From positions 768,106 through 832,105 of the forward strand of contig NW_004190420.2 of NCBI RefSeq assembly GCF_000224145.3: a stretch of DNA of 64,000 nucleotides, given 5' to 3'. Shown here piece after piece: positions 1 through 26,377 of the stretch (positions are counted from its first letter, which is position 1; each line of letters opens with the position of its first letter). This DNA is from Ciona intestinalis (lineage: Eukaryota > Chordata > Ascidiacea > Phlebobranchia > Cionidae). The position numbers and the translations under genes are program-made. The notes beneath the pieces were generated by a model. That model made no database searches, had not been told where the DNA came from, and worked only from the letters and a program-made list of their open reading frames with translations.

Positions 1-484
1 AAGTTTAATTTATTTTTTTGAGTAACAGTCTGACTAACTTTTTTATACATTGTAACATATGCAAAAATTTACCGTTTAAGGTTTTTAATAAATATTTATA
101 GCAACTGTTTGTGAGCAGGAGGTTGATTCACAGCTACAGCAGAATAATATATATTTGGTAAAATAAATTGATGTAGTAAATCATGTAATTGTATACCACA
201 AAATGATCCCATGTCTATACCATACATTATTAAGAAAAAAACAAAAATAGCATTATTTATAGTACATCTGCAAACAAGAAAAATCTCATGCATCCTGTTC
301 ATAATATAACATTTATAAACCTTATCTACATGGCTGATGCTGTCACATTATTTCAAAATACATTTGCACTTTGCAATTCTGATGTAAATCCATCTTACAA
401 TTTTATAATATAGTAAATAGTTTCATAACAATCCATTCTAACTGTTGGAATAACAACAGTTAATATCTGTACCCTATATTTCAG

Positions 485-14533
<14,049 letters not shown>

Positions 14534-14757
14534 CGATTTTAGTCGGCAAATTTGTTCTGTAATGTCCACAGAAGTGATGTGAATTCGCATCATTCAACAA
14601 AGGCAGTTCGCCCGCCCACACTGTCTGTGCAATATAAAGAGATTTCAGTTCCAATATTTATTTCATCTGTTTGAGCGTAAGTGCGTATACTTACTGCACT
14701 GTGTCGTATTACATTACTAATGTGAATACAAGGCAGATAATCGCTTGCGCTGTGTCA

Positions 14758-14763
14758 AATAAA
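14758..14763 (+). terminator. AATAAA poly(A) signal for BLTP2
   Basis: Canonical hexamer about 225 bases after the BLTP2 stop, the first one on this strand after the gene. Its position fits a short 3' UTR. Confidence 0.5.
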
Positions 14764-16640
14764 CATAATACCACCACAGTATTCAATCTTATAAATACAG
14801 ACACTGTTAAACGACTAGTAAAACAGTTTTTGTAACATCTCTGTTTTAAACATCATTTGAAACTCTGTACATCCCGAACCACTCGATCAAGTGAGTATAT
14901 TATTCTATGTCGTAGAATCTATGGTGTGACGCATTGATAATGTAAGCAGTATTTAACACTGATTCACCAGTTGCAAAACTGGTTCCCCATATATTTATAT
15001 ATAATGTCTAAAACTTAAAATAATAAACACCGATTTCCACAAACTGTAAAACGACGCTTTGTTTATTCTAATATTCGTGCTTTGTTTCCGCAGTCGAGCT
15101 ACTTTTTCAAAAACGCTCCATGGATTCAAAAACTGCTGGCATTGAACAACTAGCGCAGTGTTTTCGGTGAATCTTATGTGTGCAAACTTTCATCTTTAAT
15201 TTTGTTAAGCCAGACAAAGGTTAATCCCGTGCGTCGATATGATCGGACAATATTACACAGACACGGTCGTGCGTCAACTGTGAAAACACGGGCGTATTCG
15301 GTACGAATGTCAGGATGGAGGTTCTCGACTTTAAATTAAATGATAAACTCGTAAACACAAAACCAACCAAGGTGATTTTAATCATACGGTATTAAAATGT
15401 TGTATGGTACTGCGGGCTATTTTTATTTTTCAGAAGTTCTTTTTTGGGCGGGGCAACTTTAAATGTTATATGCGAATTTTTGTTCCAATCTTACGAAAAC
15501 AGCCTACAATTCTAACCGAAAAAAAGTTTTCGGTTAAAATTGTGCGGTTTTGGTATAATAGTAATCAAATAATTTCAGCGCTTAAAATAGCTTCAATAAT
15601 TCATATTATCAAGAAATAACTTTCCGGAATTCGTTATTTTACGAATAACGTTATCCGTAATCGTTGTCACCAGCATACACCTGGTACTGTCGACTCCAGG
15701 ATGATGGTAATTACCACTGCCATGTCGTACCGGCCATATAAGCCCAGTATTCCGTCCCTGTGGCTTCCATATTACGACTCCGGTCGTTTGTTATGGTCGG
15801 GATGTCGCAATAACGAGATTGAGCGATATTTGCGAACCGGTTTGAAATATCTTTAGCATAGCCTGCGTCGGTCTTGTCGGGCCAGATAAAACTGATGATT
15901 TGAAAATTACTGCCAGACACGCCCCGCGCAAACGCATTCCTGCAATATTATCACCTGTTGCAGATTTGACAACAGCCAATCGCCTCGTTCAATATGATAT
16001 AATGGGCGTTCCAGTTGCGGATACGTTTGTTTTATAAATATACATTGTGCTTATAGTTTCGCACACTGGGTGGTCTACCGACAATTTAAAGTCACGCACT
16101 TCTAGTAACCTAAGCCCCAGCTCTGACAAGCAAATTTAGTAGTATATCATTTGTGATATAAGGTTGCTGGTAGGGTGTTCTTAACAATGATGAAACGATC
16201 GTTACAACACTCATCGTGTTATGCTTGCCTGCAAAGTTTGGGAAAACAAGCTGACGATTGCCCATCTTCCTACTGCTGGTTCGTGGATAAATTATTCACG
16301 TTTTAATGGGTATATCTCTTGCACTTTGCGAAAACATGGCAGTCCATGGGAGCTTATTTATGTATTGACAACAAAGATATCTAAGGCGCATAAACAACAG
16401 GAATCCCACAAGAAAATGACGAAACTTAAATAAACAGTAAAATGAGCATAACGCAAGCTGATAAAAAGCGGAACCACAATCCACAATGTTATAAAGAGAA
16501 AAGCCGAAGCGGCGTTCACCTGGGAACGTATATAAGCATCATAGTTTTACGTTCGTGTCTCGACACATTGCATTCAATTTAATGCTTCAGGTTCGGTTAT
16601 CGCTGGTTGAGCAACTGCAGCGAAATAGGGAGACCTCAAA
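14764..16640. other. Intergenic stretch, no supported gene
   Basis: Convergent space between the BLTP2 end and the 3' end of the minus-strand GPI-protein gene. Several short open frames occur (for example minus 15711-15920, 69 codons), but none has recognisable domains or consistent splice sites. It probably contains the 3' UTR of the minus-strand gene. I see no repeats of the window's two main families here. Confidence 0.5.
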
Positions 16641-19104
16641 TTACGCAAGTATGTATAAAAGTAGCGCAAAAAATGCAAACCACATCGTTAAGTTGTGTCT
16701 GCTTGGTACGCAACCGCTCGTTGTGGTCTCGACAGAATTTAACGATGACACCGGATCCGGAAGAGTGACTGCAATCTGCGTAGGGAGATTTAGGATGCGA
16801 GGATTACTATCAGGGCGACCTGTTGTGTTCAACTCTCGTTTTCCAGTTTTCCCTTCTTCTCCCGTTGGGTCCACTGTTGTTGTCTCATTTCTCTCCCAGT
16901 TCCTTTCCTCTTCGATATGCTCGATGTACTCGTGCTCCTGGCTGTACTCAGATGGCGGAGGTTGATCGCCATGCTCTGATGTCTCTTCCTCTCCCACATG
17001 TCGCTGTCTCGGCATCGGAAGATGTTTATTCCTGTCCTCCCCTGTCATATGTGGTAGCGGGCACTCCCCATCACTAATAAAACGCTCGAGTCGGATCCTG
17101 TGCTCTTCTGTGTCGTTTATGATTGGGCTTTGCATATTAACAAGATCAGGTACAAACATCTGTGGTTTCTTTCCGTTCTCCTCAGCTACTTCCAGTGGTC
17201 GGATAAAGATGAAGTAAGCTTTGCCAATAATCGCTTCAACCTAAGGATCACATAATAAGCTATAAACAGGCAGTTTTTAACCATATATATTTGCAGCAAA
17301 ACAACACTAATAAATGAAACAACAATGCTCGTATAAACTACAATACGTTTACGAGTAAACCTTGACACTAGATCTGCATCTACCAGATAAAAAATTCCAA
17401 TCGCATAAATGTGATTTGCTAGACGTATATGCGAAGTTTAAGAGAACGCGTCGTGTTTTATCACTTTGTGCCTTCGCCATGGACAGGTCGCATCCCGTTT
17501 TTTTGTACGGCAAATTACGTGGCTCACACACCAAAGACTGAAGTGTCATTAAAAATACAATGTGTCACATTAGTCAGATCACCATCAGGATTTCCTTGCC
17601 GTTTGAATATTTTGCGTCCACAATGGCATACCAAGTGTCTGTCGCTTTACCTGCAGCCGAATTTCTATGAGTGCGCCTCGGGCGGTACAAGTTTTTTATC
17701 AAGGGCGTTGCGGTATGGGCAAAAACATATTTTATCCCTGACTATGTGTACAGTCAATGCGCCTTTACCCTTCGCAGCAACCTAAAAGCTTCTTTCGAAT
17801 GCCACAGTTTTACATGTATAAGTACATGTATAAGTCCGGTTTTAAAGACTATGATGGGCTCTATACTATAGCTTTACAATTTTGTATATTGTGTTTACTC
17901 GTTACTATTCCCGTAAAATATACTAGATCGTTGGAAATCTTACCACACTTAACCATAAATACGATAAGCTGGTCAGTACAACTAACGTTTCGTACCTTGA
18001 GGCACCAACCACTGTTATATCCCATCCTCGTAACGTTAAAATACAAATCATCGTCGCCTTCCCTTCTGTGTAGAGCCTGTTCTTCCAAAGTATGAACGAT
18101 GTTGTAAACATTCTTCAGCGGACATATCAGTCGAAACTCGGTGGTGTAAACTCTTTCAGACGCTTTTCCACCGGAATTAGCCATCGGGTAAATTCTCATC
18201 GCCTGTATAAAACACGTCGTATATTTTGAGAACAATCGTTTTGTTTATCTTAGCTTAATATATATCGTACTGCTGGGGTATAAGTCGGGATATTGCATAG
18301 CACCTAAATCTCACATGGTATTAAAACGATTATAACAAAGCTGTTAAAGTCGCGGGACCACGGTTATATTATTCTTTAAATATGCTTTGTTTACTACAAA
18401 ATGAAACGAGAATATAGACTCAAGCCACCTTACCCTATCCTACATTATACTGTTTTTTTTTGCATATACTATATATATATATAGATGCGTGTATGTGTGA
18501 TTAAATGCAATTTTTATGTAGTCATAAACTGGTTGTTTGATTTGATTTCGATCGTGCACTTGCGGTAAGACTTAACGCTTATATTCGCTTTTTGACGAAA
18601 AGTTCTGGTCACGATATTGATTTATGCCGTTACCGCATCGAGCAGTCTTGGTGTATTACATCTTTACAATGATTTCGTTTCGGCTTCTCCCACGCTTTAT
18701 TGTCTTCTAGCGAACCGTATAAAGCAATCACAAGCGCGTCTTAAAATATTAATTGCGTCTTAGGCCGCCGACATAATTGTTGGAATTAGACGTGAGATTA
18801 CGCCGCACGGACGATCCTCGCACCTTCACTGGGTATTAGCGACATAGAGGCACTCGAAACGCCACCACGATGCGACCGATCGTCGCATGGTTTCAAATCT
18901 CCTTAATTACCACTGTAAGTAGCGGCCTAGGCCTGATATTATGTCGCGTGTACCTACCTGCGCGTAAACGATGGTCTCGGCGGTGTTCGCACGCACTTCT
19001 AAAGACTGTGTTTCCCGTTCTCTGCTCTCAGAGCAACCGTTCACGAGCATAAGAATCCAGTAAATGCAAAGACCGGTGATTTGAGAAGTAATTGCAATTT
19101 TCAT
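16641..19104 (-). CDS. Secreted GPI-anchored protein, possibly ephrin-like
   Basis: Four exons read on the minus strand: 19104-18958, 18202-17996, 17537-17361, 17240-16641. All introns are phase 0 with GT/AG ends, giving 376 residues. Residues 1-25 form a signal peptide (MKIAITSQITGLCIYWILML then VNGCS). Exons 2 and 3 carry the Cys motifs EFRLICP, GYNSGWC, SLVCEP, TGCDLS, HLCDW and GRCR, then IIGKAYFIFIRPLE. A long Glu/Pro/Thr-rich stalk follows, and the protein ends in a hydrophobic tail (LTMWFAFFALLLYILA) with no basic residues after it, typical of a GPI signal. The order (L-x-I-C-P strand, a LYF...GYxxxxC strand, a GKxYFxxI strand, stalk, GPI tail) resembles ephrin-A, but the match is weak and I infer it from memory. 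An in-frame upstream ATG at 19158 would place extra residues before the signal peptide, so I chose 19104. Confidence 0.62.
18270..18447 (+). repeat. MITE copy, degenerate
   Basis: Old copy of the window's inverted-repeat element. It has the internal order attaaaacgat..., ttctttaaatatgctttgtttac, acgag, and ends in a worn CACCTTACCCTATCCTAC terminus. It lies in intron 1 of the minus-strand GPI-protein gene. Confidence 0.6.
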
Positions 19105-20341
19105 CTTGTCAGCAGTTATTACATCCACAAACACGTGTCTTTGGTCGCCTGTAGGCACGTATACAACTAAATAATGCTATGGTAATGTTTGTGCTACGCT
19201 CTGTGTACAAAAATAATCATTACTACAACTCCTAAAATTATACCAAGCTAGAATTTCAGATGGAACAGCATATTTTATATGTCCTCATCTGATTAGCCCC
19301 AACAACGGGACAAGCTCTTTACTGTAAAATACTTTGAATATGTATATATAAACCAACTTTGCTTTCATAAAATATATTATGCTGATATCAGCAAAACGAT
19401 GTAAATTTTCGGTGGAAATTTCTACACTACACATTTTGATATGTATAAAATGTTAAAACATCGCAACGCAAGGCGTCATTTTGCCTCCACACGCTCCGGA
19501 CACTGCAGTACTGCACGCTACAGTTAAAAGCCAAACATGCAGTAAGACAACTGCACTATATTGACTTCGACTACAATTTTGTTTTTGATCAAATAATATA
19601 TTTCCGATCTGTCTTAACTTTATGATCAAGAAGCATTATTAATATTTCATGTGGAATAATGGCAATTGTAGAGCCAACGGTTAAGTTAATTAAATTTAAC
19701 TTGGGCCTTTATCGTTTGCCAAAGCCTGCGCCCAACTTGCCATGCACCAACAGCGACTTGCTCATTTTTCAGTTTCTTAATGACTAAGGTCCTCTTGTTT
19801 TAATGGACATGTCGAAAGTTCCTTTACACGTGTTTTATGCTGCAATAAAATAACGATTCAGTCATTTTTACACCCGTAGCAACAACACCTTCATAATCCC
19901 TGTCTGAACTCTGAGACTGTTTATCCGAACGCGCGTTTTCCGTTTTACTTCCGATACAACGCCACTTCTTTTTCTGGCGTACTAACGTTCGTCTTTTAAC
20001 TTTTGCGCAGGATCCGATATTGCGAGAGTTGCCCGAGGGCCGTTATTGCGTATGAAGCACACGCGCGACCCACACAGGTCCTGGATACAAATATGGCAGC
20101 CTAAATTGACATAACAGCCAAGTGGTTTGACTAACAACCAAGTGGTTTGGCTTCTCTACATATAATTCGCGGGTGTGCCGTGACTGATTAATTTGGGTTC
20201 AAAATTGTCGTTTCTTAATTGCGCCCAGTAATGAGATTATCCGACAACAGCGAAAGTGCTGTATCGGATCCGCACAGCATATTTATTTCTCACAAAACAT
20301 TACAAATCTTTAATTTCGTAATCCTAAGATCGAAATGTTTC
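19105..20341. other. Intergenic, likely shared upstream region
   Basis: Lies between the start of the minus-strand GPI-protein gene and the plus-strand small-TM gene. No coding exon is supported. It may hold the promoter of the GPI-protein gene. Confidence 0.4.
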
Positions 20342-20640
20342 GCTAAATCAAAAAATCTGACGACGTAGGTAGCGCACCTGCCTCTAGCCGTTCGGTTTCG
20401 TGGCTTGATGCTACCGTCGCGGATGCTTGTGTCCATAGTTAGTGGGATTCTCACTACACTTTGGTGTGTTCTTTTGCAAGACACTTAACAGCACTTAATT
20501 CCCATCAATACAACACAACCAAATAAACATATGCCAAAAAAGTTATATTCGTGGTAACACGTAAGCGTGGTCGATGTGTATAAAACAGAACACCTGTGTT
20601 GTGGCCAACCTTGCTCCGCCACACGGCGATATATAAGTTA
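20342..20640 (+). repeat. tRNA-derived SINE, old copy
   Basis: The head carries an A-box-like TAGGTAGCGCACCTG and a B-box-like GGTTTCGTGGC. The body has the shared segment GCAAGACACTTAACAG, and the tail ends in GCTCCGCCACACGGCGAT. The same order is seen at 23560-23900 and, reversed, at 43428-43607. Confidence 0.6.
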
Positions 20641-20984
20641 CAACTATTTGTTCAAATAGAATCCGCTAGATGTCAATCTTGGGTTAATTTTTTGTCGTTT
20701 GGATATGATTAAGACCTGTTTTGTCTTTGCTTATGCTTAATGTTTAAAATGATTTGCAAATATTTCAAGTTTGTGCATGTTTCTATCTTACTATATTTTT
20801 ACCAGTGTTCTGCAGCATATAAACCTGTATACATTTAATACCAATGATGAACCACTAACAACGTCTTAGGTCATATGTGGTATAAGCCAAGACAACCTTC
20901 AGAGTTCACTCAACGTTAAAACACTGTGCGATAATATCTTCAAAGTTGCCAGGTGCTCATGTAATTTGAGAAATAAGTAATCCT

Positions 20985-21005
20985 TCATACACTTTTCTTT
21001 TTAGT
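20985..21005 (+). promoter_or_regulatory. Possible 5' acceptor (trans- or cis-splice)
   Basis: A pyrimidine-rich run ending in TTTTTAG lies 51 bases before the first ATG of the small-TM gene. In tunicates such a site can accept a spliced leader. An ordinary 5' UTR intron would look the same. Confidence 0.25.
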
Positions 21006-21055
21006 TAAAGTTCAATAAGTTTGCAACTGGTAGGTGCAGCCTATTATGGTATAAA

Positions 21056-21898
21056 ATGGGCAACTCTTTTAATAAGTACAAACCCGACAAGGATCTACAA
21101 GAGTATTTTCAAAAATTTGACGAGTTATACCTCACAAAAAATCAAGTCCGGAAACGTAATTACGTCGTCTTTCGTGTATTATGTCCGCTAGCCATTGGAT
21201 TGGGCGGACTGTATGTTTTAACATACGCTGGAAGACTTGCTTACTACGGAATACCATCAGTTCACAGCAACGCTATTATAGAGGGTTACAAGAAACGAGG
21301 TAAACATTTTCATTTTACTGCTGTATTTCTCAAATGTCCACAACTGTTAAAGTTATTGTGTTTTATGCATATAAAAGAATGGCACTAGCCAGTAACCACT
21401 AGTAAAGAAACTTCGGAACATAGCAGAATAGGCTGGTGGGACGTGTTAGACTGTTAGAGGTTGGTGGTTACAGGTTGAAGGTTGGGGGGTTAGTGGTTTT
21501 AGGGGTTAGTAGTTGGGTTATAGGGGTTAGTAGTAAATAAGGGGGGGCGATTCTTTGTTAGCACCAAAGAATGTACCATTATGTTTGTAAAAAGACTGGT
21601 ATAGTTCACAGGTTAGTGGTAAGGGTTACTACATATTGGGTTATCATATGGCATTGCAGGTGGATTATTCATGAGCCTGTAATATACTATCGCCATAACT
21701 ACATGGATGTACACATAAATCGTAAGAAAAGTAGTTGTTTCTAGTTCTAAGTGCTTGTGAATCTTGTGATTCTGTTAACACTTCAACTAATTTATTGTTA
21801 CAGAGGAGCGTCATTTACAATATGTAAAGGAAAATCCAACCTATGTGTCGGCATTGCTCAAAGGTTACGAGGCACTTCGGCCACCAAAGGATTTCTAA
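21056..21898 (+). CDS. Small one-TM protein, unidentified
   Basis: Two exons, 21056-21299 and 21804-21898, joined in phase 1, give 112 residues. The N-terminus is charged (KYKPDKDLQEYFQKFDELYL), then a basic stretch RKRNY, one membrane segment (VLCPLAIGLGGLYVLTYAG), and a charged C-terminus ending in YEALRPPKDF. Size and layout suggest a small organelle inner-membrane protein, but I do not recognise the family. The last exon overlaps the first PARL exon in a different frame. The intron (21300-21803) contains a G-rich, telomere-like stretch. Confidence 0.68.
21456..21547 (+). repeat. G-rich telomere-like tract
   Basis: Irregular repeats of GGTTAGTGG, TTAGGGGTTAGTAG and GGGTTATAGGGGTTAG followed by seven G, on the plus (sense) strand inside the small-TM intron. 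It has enough G runs for a G-quadruplex. Confidence 0.6.
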
Positions 21899-24579
21899 TT
21901 TATTCCAAACATCCAATTAACTCTGTCACAGCAACACCGAACATTTATTTTCATTCTTCGCCCTTGAAAAACTTTTCCTCACCTTTGTACAACGTGGCTG
22001 GTGCTTCAGTGCTTTCTCAGAATATTCGAAATTTTCGAACACAGGAAAATGAAACCAAGCCTGTGGAGCAGCAAGAAAAGCCTGAGTCCTATAAAAGAAA
22101 GCAGAAATACAAAGGAAAAGGCACAGAAAATGACTCTGAAAGCAAATTTGGACTGATTTTGAAATATGGCTTGGGATCTGCCTTGGTAAGCATGTTTTTA
22201 ACACAAACTTCTGTCAGATCAGATGTATATTAGCTAGTCAGCTTTTTACACAGTGATAGTGGTAGTCAATGGTGTTTTATTTTTAGTCAAACTGTTTATT
22301 TTTCAGGTCATATCTTTGGTAACTGGTCCATTAAAATTGTTTGATGATGAATTTAGATCTTACGTCCCCACCCAATTACCTTATCCAGAGGTTAGTTCTT
22401 TTATACGGGTTGTACTGTTAATATTATGATTTACAAATCTATTCTTTGCAGTATGCGTTGTATGTACCAATTGTAGCCATCAATGTGTTCGTGTTTATAC
22501 TCTGGAGAAAAATACCGCAGAAAATGTCAAAGTATTTTACTCTCTCTGCTCAACGAGGTAAGCTTAATTTATAAAATTTTGATTTTACTGTCAAAACTGT
22601 ACCCAAACCCAATGTACAATTCCATATCCAATTATTATTTTCGCTGGTAAAAGCAGACCTTAAGAGAACATTACAAAGTTTGCAATATAAACTTGTCAGA
22701 AGAGCCATTGGATTTCAATATTGGCTGACAGTAGTAATTTATATTACATTTCCCGTTAATAGCGTTACAAGATAGGAGATACAAAGATAGTTGTTAATGT
22801 GTTTCTACAAATATAATCGAACAAGAAAGGTTGAGGTTATGCTAAGCTTACAGAAACTGTGTAATGCCTTATTTTCGTATTACATACATTTGTTGAGATA
22901 TTTATCAAAAAAGCTTAACCATCTACTACCAGGTGTCCGAAACTTTGGCTCATTAGTGGGTTCTGCGTTCAGCCACAAAAGCTTCCTCCATCTGTGTATC
23001 AACATGTACGTGCTCAGTAGTTTCTCTGCTGCATGGTTCATACATGCAAAGCTTTCAAACCAACGTATGAATTCGGTATGTGCTTAGATTACTTTGCTTA
23101 TTAGAGCTATGTTTTATTTGGAATTTCTTTGTCAAATATTTTATAGAGTATGCCAGCACTGGTATTTTCATGTTTTATCCTCCTGGATAATAGGCAAGCT
23201 ATTTCCTACTTCCCATATCTCCTTTTATGTTGTAGAACTTCATCCTTGGTACTGTATTTAAAATATTTGCTAATCACTGGGTTTTATACACATGCAAAAA
23301 CTGTTTAACTTTTGGTCATATACAAGTTTTCATATCTGCATTTGCAGGACCTGGAAATTGTATCTCAGTTTCATGAGTTCTTTTTATCTGCTGCAATTGC
23401 ATCAAGCTTTGGCAGTTTTGTTGTGAAACTTCTTGGTGGGATAACCGTGCCTTCTCTGGGTGCATCAGGTTGGTACCATTGCATATATTATATATCTTTC
23501 ATGCAATATTGTTATTATAATGTAAACTGCAGATTTACATTTATGTAGCATCGTTGGGCAATGATTAAAATGAATGTCTCTGACCCAGGGAGTAGTGGGT
23601 TTGGGGCTTTATCCTGCCTGTTCTGCCACTGTTCCTGCGAATGTGTGCTTAGTTATACCCTCCACAGTTGTTGGCCCACTCAGATATAACTTAGTAACTT
23701 GGTGAGAACACTTGAGTAGGGCACCTTTGGTATAACATACACATTGCCCCTTATGCGAGGACGCATGTCACATGTTTCTCACCCAGCTTGCTGGTATATT
23801 ACCCACGAAGTAGCATACATGGTAACTCGTAAGCTGGCACGAGGTGTTAAACCCGTGTGCTAACGACTGTCGTTTTCCGGCCACGCGAGGATAAAGTAAG
23901 TTACATTCATCCATTTATATATCGGTTGATTTAGATTTCCTATCTTGTTATTACCAAATGTTAACTATTATTGCACATACATTTAGGAGCAATCATGGGT
24001 TTAATTGGTTACATCTGCTCGAAAATCCCTGAAAGTCGTCTTAGTATTGTTTTCCTTCCCCAATGGAGTTTCACTGCTGATTCTGCTCTTAAAGGCATTG
24101 CAACTTTTGATGCTGTTGGTCTTCTGGTTGGCATGGCAACCAAGTGGCGATACATGGTGCTGGACCATGCTGGTCATCTTGCTGGTCTCTTGTTTGGCAT
24201 GTGAGTGGTAAAAATGAATTTAGACTGACAATAATATGAATTTATGACCTGCTTCTATTCAATAATGGTGATTTCCTGAGGGTATGCCAGAAGACTTCGA
24301 AATTTGACCAGTTTTGGTATTTTATCCAAACACCCTTTTATGATTATGAGTTATTTCAAAAAAAGTTACCAGAAGATGCTGTAAAAGTAAAGTTGAGGTT
24401 TACTTATTACATTGATATGTTTACACTTTAAGGGTTGAGAATATTTTTTGACGTTGATTAATTAACGATCTTCAATTTTATTCTACAGTTGGTACGCACA
24501 CGCTGGAGCGAACATCTTTTCTGCGTGGTATCGTTACTGTAGAAGGGTGAAGGATGGTATGCAAGGGCGGAAGAAATAA
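21806..24579 (+). CDS. PARL: PARL-type mitochondrial rhomboid protease (start unresolved)
   Basis: Intramembrane serine protease of the mitochondrial inner membrane (PINK1/PGAM5 pathway in vertebrates). Exons: 21806-22185, 22307-22390, 22452-22557, 22933-23075, 23348-23468, 23987-24200, 24489-24579; phases agree. The catalytic Ser motif GASG falls at the 23468/23987 junction, the catalytic His is in DHAGHLAG, and SHKSFLHLCINMYVLSSFS matches PARL helix 2. FLPQWSFTADSALKGI is also PARL-like. The first exon has a basic presequence-like stretch (IAQRLRGTSATKGFLIYSKH), but this frame has no ATG before the third exon, so translation must begin on an upstream exon. The second AG of an AGAG acceptor (21802-21805) would join it in frame to the small-TM exon 1. 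Confidence 0.88.
23560..23900 (+). repeat. tRNA-derived SINE
   Basis: Inside a PARL intron. The head is TGGGCAATGATTAAAATG with B-box-like GTGGGTTTGGGGCT. The tail is CCGGCCACGCGAGGATAAAG then TTACATTCATCCA. It shares its tail with 43428-43607 and 13185-13385. Confidence 0.6.
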
Positions 24580-24645
24580 TTTTGTTTTCTTTCAAAAGTT
24601 CTTAATCTTCGTTTGGTTCTTACAAATGTATTACTAGGAGTTACC

Positions 24646-24651
24646 AATAAA
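24646..24651 (+). terminator. AATAAA poly(A) signal for PARL
   Basis: Canonical hexamer 67 bases after the PARL stop codon. Confidence 0.7.
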
Positions 24652-24817
24652 ATTTGCTGTGTATATTTCTTGCGTTGTAATGTGTTGTTGGGGACTTTTG
24701 TTTGTCCCGAATTGGTGAATATTTTATGCCTTTATAAATGTGAGGCTTTAGTGCGTGAAGAAATGTAGTAACACTCCGTAAACAATATATTAAAACTGTT
24801 TTAAAAAAAAATTTTTA

Positions 24818-24837
24818 GGGGGGGGGGGGGGGGGGGG
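24818..24837 (+). repeat. Run of 20 G
   Basis: Homopolymer downstream of PARL. Its length may be a sequencing estimate. Confidence 0.9.
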
Positions 24838-25227
24838 AACAGCGTAAGACATGAAAAGTTATTTACCTAATGTTCAAAAAGACTGTTCGCTAGGTGTCCA
24901 TAGCGAGCTTAGATTACGAGAATATTGCGCTTTGAACACCCCATTTTTAGAACGAAATTCTGAATCTGGTGAGCTAACTATCGACAAGCACTAAAAGATC
25001 TTTACCAGATTAATTTGTACCCTATTGAGTTTTTTTGTAATTTATTTTTCGGTGTGTCTCGGTTAAATATAGTCGTTTTCTATGACGGTCTACTTAATTC
25101 AATAAATGGGCCATTTTTATGTTCATACTTTAAAATAATATAACCTATAGTTATTATATAGCAGAATATCAGAAAAGAATATTCTTATTGTTTTAGCAAT
25201 GTTAGTAAATCAAATATTCAAGGGCCG

Positions 25228-25400
25228 TACCACAATGGCGCCTGCATGTAATCTATACGTGTAACGGTTCAAGGCTGGTCGCTGCTATCATTGCGTCCGT
25301 GAGCAAGACACCAACAAATACCGTTAACGACAATATCATGGGTCGCGTTGCTTCGATATGTGGTTCAGTATATTTAGCTTGTGTTACGTGAGTTATAAGA
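25228..25400 (+). repeat. SINE head fragment
   Basis: Has an ATGGCGCCTGCATG segment, a clean B box (CGGTTCAAGGC) and GTGAGCAAGACACC, as in the other SINE copies, but I do not see the CATT tail. Confidence 0.5.
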
Positions 25401-26365
25401 ACGTAAGCTTTAAGCGAGTTTTAAAATAAACCTATGAGCAATGTTTAAGAACGTAGAATTCCGCTTACTTCGAAGTCGATCACTAAACTGCAGTAAATTT
25501 TATCACCAAAAAGAGGAACGAAATACTGAAATCTTTATAAAATTCCCACGCACGCCAGCATGAGAACCAAGCTTAATTGAACTTACCGACCTTACCAGCA
25601 AAGAATTAACTTAAATGGAGCGTAAAATATATTTTTGCGTGTCATCCACATAACAAGCACTAATCCTTTTCCTATCTCATAAAGATCATGTGCAATTAGT
25701 ACGCCGACGTCCGGCCAGGGACCATTCACCTTTCAGGCTTCACTGACCAATATGAATATCTCCTTGTGAATTGCTCAGCCGCGGTGCCCGCGCTTGCAAT
25801 TAAAGCAGAGTGCTCAGATTATCCCCGAGTCGTTGATAGCAGTCGGTTGTTCAATGAATGTTCATACAAAAGGTGCTTGCTGCACACATCACCGTAAATT
25901 AATTACTCCACGCGGACGTTTTTGCCAGCAATGGTTTAGCACTGTAGTAGAAACCAGTATTGAAATACAAATATAGTTCTAATGAGCCAGACTTCGAAAG
26001 TATTTTGCGTGTTATATATACAGAAGTTATTTTAGTTTTAGGAGAGTCAGGTTTAAACTGAAACAGACACTTTTATTGATTCGTTAGAACTTCATAACAC
26101 ACCTAAACAATCTTTGTTAAAGTATTCCAAGCATAGAAAGTTGACTTTAAAACTAAACCCTTCTACATTAGTTATAACTCCGTAACACGCCGGTGCAAAT
26201 AATTCGTCGAAACATCTTCGGTCTGTAATAAGTATACTTGATCATTTGATACGTATGTAATCTTCTTTACTGCTTATCGCCAATTCGTATCAATATGTGG
26301 TCACTCGTCTGATGACCCAGTAAGTTCATAGGGGGTTGATCAACCCTTAATCTTACAGACAACCG

Positions 26366-26377
26366 TATATATATATA
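26366..26377 (+). promoter_or_regulatory. Possible TATA box of the EGF-ZP gene
   Basis: TATATATATATAG about 255 bases before the chosen ATG, in otherwise featureless upstream DNA. A simple TA repeat could look the same. Confidence 0.3.

Larger units (their letters stand above)
24652..26365. other. Intergenic upstream of the EGF-ZP gene
   Basis: No exon is supported. It contains a run of 20 G (24818-24837) and a SINE head at 25228-25400. The rest is unassigned and may hold the promoter of the EGF-ZP gene. Confidence 0.5.

Noticed and set aside
1-484. Additional BLTP2 exon at the left edge
   Set aside because: No convincing acceptor/donor pair or family motif; treated as intron.
15711-15920. 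Minus-strand 69-codon frame as an extra exon
   Set aside because: No splice sites in phase with neighbours and no recognisable motif.
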